From Phaeobacter gallaeciensis DSM 26640 (GTDB lineage Bacteria; Pseudomonadota; Alphaproteobacteria; Rhodobacterales; Rhodobacteraceae): 64,000 bases of DNA. The position numbers and the translations under genes are program-made. This document shows, piece by piece, positions 48,501 through 56,912 of the stretch; the first letter of the stretch is position 1, and the number at the start of each line of letters is the position of its first letter. The notes under the pieces are model-generated. The model did no database searches. It was given only the letters and a program-made list of their open reading frames with translations, and was not told the DNA's origin. Where the stretch lies: positions 4,753-68,752 of the forward strand of contig NC_023142.1 in assembly GCF_000511385.1 (NCBI RefSeq), read 5' to 3'.

Positions 48501-49894
48501 TCCAGCATCAAAAGCGGCTGAGCATCACCATACACAGCCAGCGTCAGCGGCATCGCCCCCTCTTCGCGCAGCTCGATGCGGCGCTGCTGCCAGGGGCTAT
48601 CCGGGTCATCGCCCCCCAGGCTGCGCATCCGCATATTCAGGCTGTCGCGCTCAAACATCACCATCGTGTCAAACAGCGGCACGCTGCCAGGCAGCCCGCA
48701 CCAGCGGCGCATATCCGCCAGCGAGGCCTGTTCATGCGGGCGCAGCGCCACCGCATCGCGCCGCAGCGCCGCCAGCAACCCGTCCACGGTTGTTGACCCG
48801 GACAGATGCAGATGCAGGGGCACCGTATTGATCAGGCAGCCCACCGTGCGCCCGCAGCCCTCCAAAAGATAGCGCCCCGAGCGGGTGACCCCGAAGACAG
48901 CGCTTTCCCGGCCGCTCCAACGCGCCACCAGCAGCCCCCAGGCGGCATGGATCATATTGGCCAGCGTCGCCGGCCCGGCGTCATTCTCTGTCGCAACCCC
49001 ACCGGCCCGCTGCACCAGCGCGTGGCGCAACTCGGCGGGCAGCTGCCGGCGCAGGATCTGCTTGCGGCCATGGTCCGCATCACCCGGCGCTGTCTCAGCG
49101 GGCCGATCATCCGGCCCGGTCAGCCGGGGGATCTGGTTCGGGGTTTCAAACCCCTCCAGATGCGCCCGGAAAAACGCCTGGCTGTCCGGCTGTTCTGACA
49201 CATGCGCCACCGCCGGGCTGAAGGCATCAAAGCCGGTCACAGGCGCTGTCGCAGCGGGCAGACCGCCCCCGATCAGCGCCGCAAAGACATCCTCCAGCAC
49301 CACCGCCATACTGCGGCCATCGACCAGCACATGGTGAATGGTCCAGACCATCACCGAGCGGTTCGGCCCCAGCCGCGCCAGCATCACCCGCCAGGACACC
49401 GCCTGTTCCAGCGCACAGCCACGATTGCGATCCTCGCTGAGAAACTGCTCCAGCCGCGCAGCCTGATCCTCCGCCTCCAGCCCCTGCCAGTCCTGGGAGT
49501 CCACCCTGACCTGATCAGCGGCCTCATCCATGTCTGCGACCTGCAAGACCGGCAGCGGGCGGCCCTGCCACAGCACCGCACTGCGCAGCACCGGATGCCG
49601 CGCGCAGACCTGCTGCCAGGCCAGCCGCAGCGCCCTCGGATCTGGTGCTTCTGCGTCCAGATGCACCACGATCTGTTCCAGATTGACCCAAGGCTTACCC
49701 GCAGCGGCACTTTCATACAGCAGCCCCTGCTGCATCGGGGTCAGCGCAATCTCCTGACCGCTGCTGTGACCTTGGTTGCGCTCTCCGGATCCCTCGGCGG
49801 GATGACCGGTGCCCGCCCCAAAGGGCGCCTTCATCGCGGCCCGGGTCTCTGATTGTGATTGCGCCTGTGGCTGGGCTTGCGAAAGATCACTCAT
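45527..49894 (-). CDS. Single-module nonribosomal peptide synthetase (C-A-T-TE)
   Basis: 1455 residues. Condensation domain at about 45-470 with HHVLVDGRS (187-195). Adenylation domain at about 545-1060 with YVIYTSGSTGKPKG, NGYGPTETTI and YRTGDRAAW. Carrier domain near 1110-1170 with DRGGHSLLAM (phosphopantetheine Ser). Thioesterase at about 1195-1450 with AAVSLGSYFAF (nucleophile Ser; the usual first Gly is Ala) and GSHLSILQ (His). Aligning the A domain to GrsA by eye gives a pocket of about D-V-E-N-V-V-G-I-T-K; the Glu at position 239 suggests a basic substrate such as ornithine or lysine, but this is weak. It starts after GGGGGG. A single module with an N-terminal C domain would join a donor acyl or peptidyl group to one amino acid and release it. 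No phosphopantetheinyl transferase is nearby. Confidence 0.93.
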   Translation of the reverse strand: MSDLSQAQPQAQSQSETRAAMKAPFGAGTGHPAEGSGERNQGHSSGQEIALTPMQQGLLYESAAAGKPWVNLEQIVVHLDAEAPDPRALRLAWQQVCARHPVLRSAVLWQGRPLPVLQVADMDEAADQVRVDSQDWQGLEAEDQAARLEQFLSEDRNRGCALEQAVSWRVMLARLGPNRSVMVWTIHHVLVDGRSMAVVLEDVFAALIGGGLPAATAPVTGFDAFSPAVAHVSEQPDSQAFFRAHLEGFETPNQIPRLTGPDDRPAETAPGDADHGRKQILRRQLPAELRHALVQRAGGVATENDAGPATLANMIHAAWGLLVARWSGRESAVFGVTRSGRYLLEGCGRTVGCLINTVPLHLHLSGSTTVDGLLAALRRDAVALRPHEQASLADMRRWCGLPGSVPLFDTMVMFERDSLNMRMRSLGGDDPDSPWQQRRIELREEGAMPLTLAVYGDAQPLLMLEYDPEVLPGPQVAHMLDHLCQLLQSLATAPADMALRDLEMLPEAEATQLLQQGRPDPALAQMLAREMAAAPPCMATRLEATAARMPDAPALQMAPDGAVLSHADLQARADHLAVALQAQGAAAGDVIAICLPRSPEFIIAMLAVLKVGAAFLPVDPTYPAAVIAHMLKDSGTRLGIGGPDYGTVSGPDTGSNKGQSAHRHDAALTPEGLVWVAPDAGSELSEQPDRPLRPAPDPGRLAYVIYTSGSTGKPKGVRVPMRALLAHASAITAAFELQSNDRMLQFASLSFDVAIEEVLPSLLAGACVVLRAPDMIGAPGLFLDRVAALELTVLNLPTAFWHVLCDVMADSGRRLPPSVRLVIVGGEQVNPQSLARWQQLVPGVRWLNGYGPTETTITCTLHDPGLDQGGSVVATEDVPIGRPTAHARAYVLAADGSLAPAGVAGDLWIGGPAVSDGYIGRPEDTAKAFRPDPFAPQNTGGGHHASCPAARIYRTGDRAAWRGDGTLAFLGRQDRQVKLRGFRIDLRHVEQVLERAYPELQALAAVHGKDSPGAQLCCWVRGIRAAGTEERAGDTRPDLTALQQVVQRDLPAHMRPALVPVAAFPRTAGGKIDMAALPAPTQASSGLRLRRNGGAAVDTSAPPSPLAQQLMAMMADLLGQPDLGVDDSFYDRGGHSLLAMRLIGRIEAELGRRLSLAALHLTPSPRALAAALTEALSPGDGGGDSPETPEGHTLPDHLVIIQDGMARAPLFGVHVLGRNEEFYRPLAAALGPEQPVYGLSIGLLDSSTPTGVRATAKLYLEEIQTHYPTGVVHLAAVSLGSYFAFELARQLLAAGRELGLLALFDAEGPAGRSRVQGRARLGAHLGLLRRMGPAYLGHVARHRIETLRNSFERRRLEWTGGGGSLSIEALIAANQQSVERYTPEPLATPLTVFRAGDDLFDSPEGLRQGLGWAPVAAAGFELIEVPGSHLSILQEPNVQDLARHMARIMQGSAPQ

Positions 49895-50293
49895 GATGCC
49901 CCCCTAGCTGACACCGGGTTTGGACCAACCCAGGCCATACATCTTCATGCTGTGCCGCACCCAGATCCTCCGGGTATCACGTCACTCTTAATATCCACTT
50001 TTTGCGACCCCCTCAGACCAGGATCACCCCCATGATCCCCGCCGCGGGTCCAAGGATACCAGACCGGGGGACGGGCAAGCAACAAAACACCACCGGATTG
50101 CAATCACATCTCAGCCTGCTGCAGCCGCCAAACCCACGCTGTATATCTGCGCACGACCAAATAACTTCTAATCAATCTTATGTTAAATAACCCTCCGCAG
50201 GGATCCTACGGCCCGCAAACAGCAGATACATAAAAAGGGCCGCTCGTGAGAGCAGCCCTCTGTCGGTCCAGGATTCCGCAGACGTGGTGCGGA
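49895..50293. other. 399-bp region upstream of the NRPS gene
   Basis: No gene is seen. It holds the terminator of the upstream minus-strand gene at 50232-50260 and then an AT-rich block at about 50140-50200, a likely site for the NRPS promoter. NRPS transcription therefore appears partly separate from the pyruvyl-transferase gene. Confidence 0.5.
50232..50260 (-). terminator. Intrinsic terminator of the pyruvyl-transferase fusion gene
   Basis: On the minus strand AGGGCTGCTC-TCAC-GAGCGGCCCT (one T-G wobble) is followed by TTTTTA, 34 bp after the stop codon. Confidence 0.85.
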
Positions 50294-52303
50294 TCACTCC
50301 GCCGGGGTTTTGTGCGGCACCAATGCGCCCAGCACCTCGTTCAGCGCCGCCGCGTCGCCGCCGCGCAGGCAGGTCAGCGCGGTCCGTGGCAGACGGCGTT
50401 TGGCGCGCAGCAACGGGGTCACCGGACGCTTGCTGTCATGGGACAATTCCGCGCTGATCAACCGCGCGCCCAGAGCCTCCCGCAACCGCGCCACATGGGC
50501 CAGATCCAGTGGATGATCGCCATGGATCGCATAGATCCGGGCCGCCGTGTCACAGCCCGCACAGGCGTCGCGATAGGCGCCGCTCCAGTCCAGCTTGCGC
50601 GCGGCCGGGAACCGGGTCTCGCCGGGGATCAGATCTTCGGCCAGGGTGCTGATCGGCTGCAACGCCACCACATTTTCCGCGCCAATAAGATCAGCAAAGG
50701 CCATGGCGCCAAAAGCCCCCATGCCGGAGCCCAGCACATGCACCTTGTCAAAGCCGGCCATCCAGGCGCGGGTTTCAGGTGTCTGGAAATACTGTTCCAA
50801 GTCCAGCGGGCGATACCAGTTCTGCTGATGCGGCAGCACCGACAGCACCGCATAGTTGGCTTTGATCAGGAAGCGCTCGCCAAAGCCCGGACGCAAGGGA
50901 TCCTTGCGGTCCAGCGCCTGCCCTGCCCCTTCAAAGGTGACCACCAGCTCGCGCGCACCCTCCGGGTGCAGCCGCCGCATGGCATAAGACGGGGTCAGCG
51001 TGGTGGTGGGCCACAGCCCCTCCGGCAGCACCTCATCCGGGTCCTGCGGGCTGCGGATCGCGCCCAGATGGCTGCGGCTGTCCACTGCGGGCACCGGCTG
51101 AGGCTCATCCGGCACGATGGTATCGACCTCCAGGCCATGTTCGGCCAGCGCCGCCACATATTCGGCGTGGCGCTGGCGATAGGTCACCTTCATCTTGTCC
51201 AACACCTCGGGCGACAGATATTCATCCAACACCGCCTTCAGCCCCTTGCGCATGAATTTCTGCGTGTTCAGCGCCGGCAGGCCGAAATGTTCGGTCAGCT
51301 CGGCCACCCGGTTGTCATGCTTAAGAAAAATCGCCGGCTGGCCCGCCTGCAAAGCCGCCACGCCGCCATGGAAACGGTCGCCGATATAGACATCATGCAG
51401 CATCGCCGCCTGCCGCCAGGCGCCGGCCTCAGAGAAATAGTAATAGCGGTTGAAATCGACCTTATGGCCGCATTTGCGGCTCAGCCAGCGATTGAGCTCT
51501 TCTGGCTGGGCAATGTTGTTGCCCTCATTATAGCCGAAGCGGTCCTTGATGAATTTGCCATAGGCAAAGATCTCATCCTGGAACACATAAGAGGCCTCGA
51601 TCTTGTCGAACGCCTTGGCCAGTTCGGTGCCGCGTTCAACGATGGCCCCCTCCCGCATGGAGAAATGGCCCGCGGTCATCACATTGGCCTGACGCCCCTT
51701 GGCCTGGGCCGCGGCGCCGTCAATGGCCATGATTGACTGCGGATAGACATAGAGACTGGGACAGCCCAGCACGGTGGTGTTCTCCAGCCCGTTCTGCGCC
51801 AGCCACTCTGCCGTCTGGGTGCCACGCACCCCAAACAGATTGGCCCGTTCATTGAGCAGCGCCAGAAGATCGCGGTTGCCCGGCATCAGATCCTCAAACG
51901 CATGGCTGCCCTGCATCCCGGCGCCCAGCACCACAAAAGGCACCCGCCCGTCCAGCGCCTCAAGCGCGGTAAACAACCGGATGCCATCGTGGTTGGGGCG
52001 AATGAAATTGGCCAGCGATACCACAATCATGTCGAAATGCGCGGCCATGACCTCGGCATAACCATCGCCGAGGTTCTTCTGCAGATTGGCGATATTGCCC
52101 ACCGCCGATCCATCCGGGTCCTTGCGCAGGCTGCGGGCCGGGGCCTCGGCATGGATGATATTGCCGCGATTCCCGGTCAGCTTATGCGCCGGTTTCAGGC
52201 CAAACAGCGTGTCCGTCACGGTTGGTGGCACGCCCATGATACTGGACAGCGCCGGATCCGGACGATGGGCCGAAAGCACGGGAGCGTGGAAAAGGATTCT
52301 CAT
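50294..52303 (-). CDS. Polysaccharide pyruvyl transferase fused to an alpha/beta-hydrolase-like domain
   Basis: 669 residues in two parts. Residues 1 to about 395 match the polysaccharide pyruvyl transferase family: NRGNIIHAEAP, MIVVSLANFIRP, VVLGAGMQG and IGDRFHGGVAALQAG-QPAIFL (308-327; the RxHG motif). Residues about 440-669 look like an alpha/beta-hydrolase fold: LVVTFEGAGQAL, then VHVLGSGMGAFGAMAFADLIG at 521-541, and late His residues. The nucleophile-elbow position, where GSSMG is expected, is Gly527, so the domain may be non-hydrolytic. It likely transfers pyruvate from phosphoenolpyruvate to a glycan. Its neighbours are the NRPS on the same strand and a divergent GT4. Confidence 0.75.
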   Translation of the reverse strand: MRILFHAPVLSAHRPDPALSSIMGVPPTVTDTLFGLKPAHKLTGNRGNIIHAEAPARSLRKDPDGSAVGNIANLQKNLGDGYAEVMAAHFDMIVVSLANFIRPNHDGIRLFTALEALDGRVPFVVLGAGMQGSHAFEDLMPGNRDLLALLNERANLFGVRGTQTAEWLAQNGLENTTVLGCPSLYVYPQSIMAIDGAAAQAKGRQANVMTAGHFSMREGAIVERGTELAKAFDKIEASYVFQDEIFAYGKFIKDRFGYNEGNNIAQPEELNRWLSRKCGHKVDFNRYYYFSEAGAWRQAAMLHDVYIGDRFHGGVAALQAGQPAIFLKHDNRVAELTEHFGLPALNTQKFMRKGLKAVLDEYLSPEVLDKMKVTYRQRHAEYVAALAEHGLEVDTIVPDEPQPVPAVDSRSHLGAIRSPQDPDEVLPEGLWPTTTLTPSYAMRRLHPEGARELVVTFEGAGQALDRKDPLRPGFGERFLIKANYAVLSVLPHQQNWYRPLDLEQYFQTPETRAWMAGFDKVHVLGSGMGAFGAMAFADLIGAENVVALQPISTLAEDLIPGETRFPAARKLDWSGAYRDACAGCDTAARIYAIHGDHPLDLAHVARLREALGARLISAELSHDSKRPVTPLLRAKRRLPRTALTCLRGGDAAALNEVLGALVPHKTPAE

Positions 52304-52600
52304 ATATCACCAGATGTTACTCACCATAGCCCCTGTAAAACCGGGGTCATGGCCTGTTGGGAAAGGGGGTCGGCAACCACGCCAAGGCGTCTCCGGCAGC
52401 CGCAGCCCCCGGGATTGCTGCGTTGCGCGCATGTTAGCGCCGTGACCTCTGGGAACAAGCCCGGAAAGCCGCGCGCAGACCTCGGGTGGTGAAACCCTGC
52501 CCATGGTTTTGCTCTGACGCTCCCCCTGCCCCGCGATCTATGCCTGTTCCCACCTGTCGAAAGGGTTGCGCCCGCAGCGCTCTCACGGCATGGATAGATC

Positions 52601-53845
52601 ATGAAATTTCTCTTTGTGCACCAGAACATGCCCGGCCAGTACCGGGAGATGATCCAATGGCTGGCCGATCAGGGCGAGCATGAGATCGTGTTTTTGACCC
52701 AGCGAAACGATGTGAAGCTGCCGGGCGTCTCCACCGCCACCTACAAAAGCCATCACCAGCCCGCCGCCGATGCCTATGGGCTGTCCAAGGATTGGGAGGC
52801 CGCAGCCGGCAATGGCATTGGTGCCGCCCTCGCCGCGCGTCAGCTGGAGGCCAGAGATGGTTTCAAGCCCGATATCATCATCGGTCATACCGGCTGGGGA
52901 GAGCTGACCTTTATGAAAGAGGTCTGGCCGGATGTGCCAATCATCGGCTTCTTTGAATATTTCTACCGCACCACTGGCGGTCTCGTGGGCTTTGACCCGG
53001 AAAATCCCCCCGGCGAGCACGCCGGGTTTTTCGCCCATGCCCGCAACACCGTGCCCTTTGCCAATATCGATGTGGTCGATCTGGGCCACAGCCCGACCTA
53101 TTGGCAGCGCGACCGCTTTCCCAAAAGCTTTCACGACAAGATCTATGTCAGCCATGACGGCATCCGCACCGACCGGCTGCAACCGGATGCCAAGGCCAGC
53201 ATCGGTCTCGGCCGTCTGCCCAAGCCGCTCAGCCGTGACGATGAGGTGATCACCTATATCGCCCGCAATATGGAACGCGCCCGCGGCTTTCACGTGATGA
53301 TGCGCGCCCTGCCCAAGATCCTGTCGGAACGCCCCAATGCGCGGATCCTGATGATCGGCGGCAATGAGACCTCATATGGGCGCGAAAGCACCCATCCCGC
53401 AGGTCTGCGCGGCGAGATGGAGGATGAGCTGGGCGACAGCGTCGACTGGAGCCGGGTGCATTTCCTCGGCCGGGTGCCCTACGGCGATCTGTGCAAGATC
53501 ATCCGCATCAGCCGCTGCCATATCTATCTGACCATGCCTTTTGTGCTCAGCTGGTCCTTGCTGGAATCCATGTCGATGCAGGCCACGGTGGTGGCGGCTG
53601 ATGTGGAGCCGGTGCGCGAGGCGGTGACCCATAATGAGACCGGCATGCTGGTGGATTTCTTTGACCCAGGCGCGCTGGCCGATCAGGTGGTGGATGTGCT
53701 GGCCAATCCCGGCGCCTATGCTCATCTGGGCCCCAATGCCCGCGCCCATGTGGTGGAAACCTATGATTTCCTGACCCGCTGCATGCCCGAGCACGCCCGT
53801 CAGATCAACGCGCTCCTGCCTGCCAGTAAACAGCTGAAGATCTGA
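52601..53845 (+). CDS. GT4 glycosyltransferase, 414 aa
   Basis: GT-B fold enzyme. The N-terminal domain begins MKFLFVHQNMPGQYREM, a start seen in a subgroup of GT4 enzymes annotated as GT4_TrcA-like. It continues with PDIIIGHTGWGELTFMKE. The C-terminal domain has VITYIARNMERARGFHVMMRAL, ILMIGGNETSYG, VHFLGRVPYGDL and LSWSLLESMSMQATVV (the donor-binding region). It is divergent from the pyruvyl-transferase fusion with about 300 bp between them and no obvious hairpin, so the two probably share a regulatory region. Donor and acceptor are unknown. Confidence 0.85.
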   Translation: MKFLFVHQNMPGQYREMIQWLADQGEHEIVFLTQRNDVKLPGVSTATYKSHHQPAADAYGLSKDWEAAAGNGIGAALAARQLEARDGFKPDIIIGHTGWGELTFMKEVWPDVPIIGFFEYFYRTTGGLVGFDPENPPGEHAGFFAHARNTVPFANIDVVDLGHSPTYWQRDRFPKSFHDKIYVSHDGIRTDRLQPDAKASIGLGRLPKPLSRDDEVITYIARNMERARGFHVMMRALPKILSERPNARILMIGGNETSYGRESTHPAGLRGEMEDELGDSVDWSRVHFLGRVPYGDLCKIIRISRCHIYLTMPFVLSWSLLESMSMQATVVAADVEPVREAVTHNETGMLVDFFDPGALADQVVDVLANPGAYAHLGPNARAHVVETYDFLTRCMPEHARQINALLPASKQLKI

Positions 53846-53968
53846 CCCGTCGCAGCGGGAATGAACATGACGATCCCGGGATGATCTGCGTCGACCAGAG
53901 GCTCAGCCCCCCAGCATAAGCCCATGGCCGACGCAGTCCCGACCTAGCCAGTCCCGCGCATTGCGGGA

Positions 53969-54781
53969 TCAGGACAGGAATTGCTCCGACGCCCAGATCG
54001 CTGCCTGGGTGCGGTTCTTGGCGCCGATTTTGCGAAAACAGGTGCGCAGATGCACCTTCACCGTGGCCTCGCAGATGCCCAGTTCATTGGCGATGGATTT
54101 ATTGGTGGCGCCGTCAATCAGCTTGGTCAGGATCAGCCATTCGCGCCCGGACAGGCCGCAGGCTGCGGCTGAGGCCGGCATGCGGCGCAGATCCACCGGA
54201 ACGGTGGTGCCGGGACTGTTGGTTGAGGCCCCAGGCAAGACCCCTGTCAAAGCACCTGTGCCAGAAGCGGATTGCGGCAGGCTGCCATTGACCCGATCCG
54301 CAGGCACAGTCTCTGCAAGCTCCAGTTCCGGTGCCGGGGCCGCCGTCAGGGTCTCTGCCGACTGGTCATCCCCTGATGTGGTCACATCCGCCGCCCGCAG
54401 CGCCGCAGAGATATCCGATGGCACAATCCGATAGCCGCTTTGCACCACCCGCAGCGCCGCAATCAGCGCCTCTGCAGATTTGCGTTGCGGGATCACCGCC
54501 TCAGCATAGGCGCTGAGCGCAGTCTGCATGCTGGTGGAACATTCCCGCCCCATGATCAGGATCAACAGAGAGGCATCATTGCCCTCTTTGAACTGGCGCA
54601 ATTCCTCCACCAGCTCCGGTCCCGTTTCATGGCTGTAGTATAAAACCAGATCGTCAATCCCCAGCCCCGCGAGCGTCGACAGCTCATCGCAGCAGGTCCC
54701 GATCTGGTAGTCATTGCTCTGGCAAATGGCCAGAAACATGTCGCGCAACAAGCGACTTTCGCCCACAATATGCACAGGCAT
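53969..54781 (-). CDS. LuxR/CsgD-like transcription regulator with degenerate receiver domain
   Basis: 270 residues. The N-terminal 120 or so residues have a receiver-like fold (MPVHIVGESRLLRDMFLAI, DLVLYYSHETGPELVEELRQ, ILIMGR, PQRKSAEALIAALRVVQSG). The usual phospho-acceptor Asp in the beta-3 loop is replaced by YYS. A Thr/Ala/Pro-rich linker of about 70 residues follows. The C-terminal LuxR HTH is complete: LSGREWLILTKLIDGATNKSIANEL, then EATVKVHLRTCFRKIGAKNR. ATG 54781 with GGGGG 7 nt upstream is preferred over 54820. The layout resembles CsgD/VpsT-type matrix regulators, which control EPS and matrix genes; that role here is inferred from neighbours. Confidence 0.85.
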   Translation of the reverse strand: MPVHIVGESRLLRDMFLAICQSNDYQIGTCCDELSTLAGLGIDDLVLYYSHETGPELVEELRQFKEGNDASLLILIMGRECSTSMQTALSAYAEAVIPQRKSAEALIAALRVVQSGYRIVPSDISAALRAADVTTSGDDQSAETLTAAPAPELELAETVPADRVNGSLPQSASGTGALTGVLPGASTNSPGTTVPVDLRRMPASAAACGLSGREWLILTKLIDGATNKSIANELGICEATVKVHLRTCFRKIGAKNRTQAAIWASEQFLS

Positions 54782-55730
54782 GATATACCCCCATACTCTT
54801 AAAAAATCTGATCCAAACACGATCAGATGGTCTCAATGAATGATCTCCGGAACAGGGAGGTCACCGGGCTTTGATGCGGGTTTGGAACATCCCGCCCTGG
54901 CCCTCGCGATGCGGCTGCGACCCCCGTCACAGATGGCACCCCGGTCTTGTCTTATGTGTCTGTCCTGTCCTTTCGATCAGATGACGGCTGTTTTCCAGCC
55001 TCGCCTGCCAGGGGGATCCCTCAGCCGACGGCCCGACCGGTCGTGTGATCGGGTCTTCCAAAATGACGGGCCCCAATACCTCTGGCCCCTGCCTCCAAAT
55101 TGCAGCCCATATCGGCGCAGCACCGCTTTGCGGCACTCCAAAATAGCCTGAATCCATCCATTTTTGTTAAAAAACTTACCTCCTGGATAGATGTTGGCGC
55201 CATCAGACATCTCTCCTAAAGTATTGTTTTTGATATAGGCTTTTGTTTTATCAACAGGAATATCCTCATGAGGCAGAAATCCAAAGATGTGGTAATTTCT
55301 CAATTTCAGGCCCGATCTCACAAGATCAAACAACTCAAGCGTGTTATTTTGCGTCGAATCTTCACGCCAAAGATGGAATCACTCTCCCTTTGCCCCCGCG
55401 CACGCAGCGCCCATACCTCTTCTGAGGTAGGGCCCTCAGAAAGGCCCTCCCAACAGGCGGATCTCCGCCAAAACACAAGCAGTTGAAATATATGAATAAA
55501 AATAGAATCTCGAGCGATCTCTCATACTGTGACTTGTGGGTAACCTAAGGTAATCCTGCTAGATATTGATGTAATCTCAATGTCCTGCGGGTTCTCCCAA
55601 TGGTTGATCATCAGACAGCCCCTGGCGGCTCCAAAACTCCTCGCCCGAAGGGGTACACCCTCTGCACAATTTGACGGCGTCGGCGATATGTTAGGCTGTT
55701 CATATTCGTTTTGATATGCCGGGGGGCAAC
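54782..55730. other. 949-bp divergent region between two LuxR-type genes
   Basis: It should contain promoters of both regulators. The sequence at about 55140-55380 and 55480-55600 is distinctly AT-richer than the window average. A minus-strand frame at 54977-55333 (118 codons) can be read there, but it lacks a ribosome site and resembles nothing I recognise. A hairpin CTGAGG/CCTCAG lies at 55422-55439. No transposase remnant is identifiable. Confidence 0.5.
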
Positions 55731-56912
55731 ATGAATGTGTTCGGGGGCGCCGTGATCCACACGGGCGAGATCGCTTTTGCGCGATCGTTTCAAAGACAAG
55801 TTTCATCCATCACCACCACTGCCATAGCTGAGATCGATTGCACCGGACCCGCGTCTGTCGGGCCAAGCCGTTTGCTGGTGACCACCTGCGAGGCGGCCAG
55901 ACCTCTGGCCAGTGACACTCCAGGCTGTGGCGCTCAGACCGCGCTGGCACAGGGCAGCCGCAGCAGAGGCACGCTGCAGGCTCTGCTGCGCAGCGGATCG
56001 CTCTGCCATTGCACCCAGCTGCATGATCCGCAGGACCATCCCAACAGCTGGCCGGACTGGCTTGATCCTGCGGCCCTGCGCGCGGATGCCTCTGGCCAGA
56101 GGTCTGGCCGCTGGGTGGTGTTTGCCTGCCGCTTTGCCGATGGCAGCGAGGACAGGATCGCGCTGCATCTGGAGGGCAGCCAGCATGATGCCCATTGCAT
56201 CGAGATCCTGCCTGCGATCTGGCCACTGGCCCGCGAGGATGCGCTGCGCGAGATCCTGACCAGCGCACCGGAGCCCAAAACCGCGCGCGACACCTCAGAG
56301 GCGATGCTCTGGACGATCTCCACCAAAAGCGACAGCGCGGTTCTGGTGCTGGATGGCGCGGGCCGGTTGCTGGATTGCAATGAGGCCGGCTGTGACATGC
56401 TGGCGGCAGGCAATCTGCTGCGCAACAGTGACGGCGTACTGCGCTGTGCCAACAGCAGCGAGACCCGCGCGTTTTATGCCGCAGTGCAAGACTGCGCCAA
56501 AACACCGGTTGAGGCCTCCGCCGGCGCCCATACGCCACGCGGCAGCGCCAGTCAGGAGCTGATCCTGTTCCTGCAGGATGCCAGCACCGGCATGCGGCTG
56601 CCGGTTTCGCTCACCTGTTATCTCTGCGCCGACACCCGCCATCCGCTGGTGGTGGCCATCCTGCCGCGCCAGCCCGACCAGCAGCGGATCGAGATGCTGG
56701 CCCAGAAAATGGGCCTCTCTCCTTGCGAGGCCCGGGTGGCTGCGCTGATCCAGCTTGGCCTTTCCAACCGCGAGGCGGCCCATATTGCGGGCATCAAGGA
56801 ACAGACCTTCAACACCTATGCCAAGCGGGTGCTCTCCAAGCTTGAGGTCGCCGGGCGCACCGAAATGGCGCAGCGGCTGACCTGGCAGGCCTCACTGGGG
56901 AGAGCGTCATGA
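55731..56912 (+). CDS. LuxR-type (HTH) transcription regulator with an unassigned sensor region
   Basis: 393 residues. The C-terminal HTH is clear: LSPCEARVAALIQLGLSNREAAHIAGI, then EQTFNTYAKRVLSKLEVAGR. A PAS-like segment (DSAVLVLDGAGRLLDCNEAGCDML) lies in the middle, at about 205-300, as in other LuxR-PAS regulators. The first 190 residues are Cys/Thr/Ser-rich without a recognised domain. ATG 55731 has GGGGGG 4 nt upstream. Its stop overlaps the next gene (ATGA), so it is co-translated with the coiled-coil membrane protein. It probably regulates the downstream RTX gene or EPS genes; the signal is unknown. Confidence 0.82.
   Translation: MNVFGGAVIHTGEIAFARSFQRQVSSITTTAIAEIDCTGPASVGPSRLLVTTCEAARPLASDTPGCGAQTALAQGSRSRGTLQALLRSGSLCHCTQLHDPQDHPNSWPDWLDPAALRADASGQRSGRWVVFACRFADGSEDRIALHLEGSQHDAHCIEILPAIWPLAREDALREILTSAPEPKTARDTSEAMLWTISTKSDSAVLVLDGAGRLLDCNEAGCDMLAAGNLLRNSDGVLRCANSSETRAFYAAVQDCAKTPVEASAGAHTPRGSASQELILFLQDASTGMRLPVSLTCYLCADTRHPLVVAILPRQPDQQRIEMLAQKMGLSPCEARVAALIQLGLSNREAAHIAGIKEQTFNTYAKRVLSKLEVAGRTEMAQRLTWQASLGRAS

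Noticed and set aside
54977..55333. Minus-strand frame of 118 codons between the LuxR genes
   Set aside because: No ribosome site, no recognisable family, and a C-terminal half that looks like GC-rich noise; left as part of the intergenic region.
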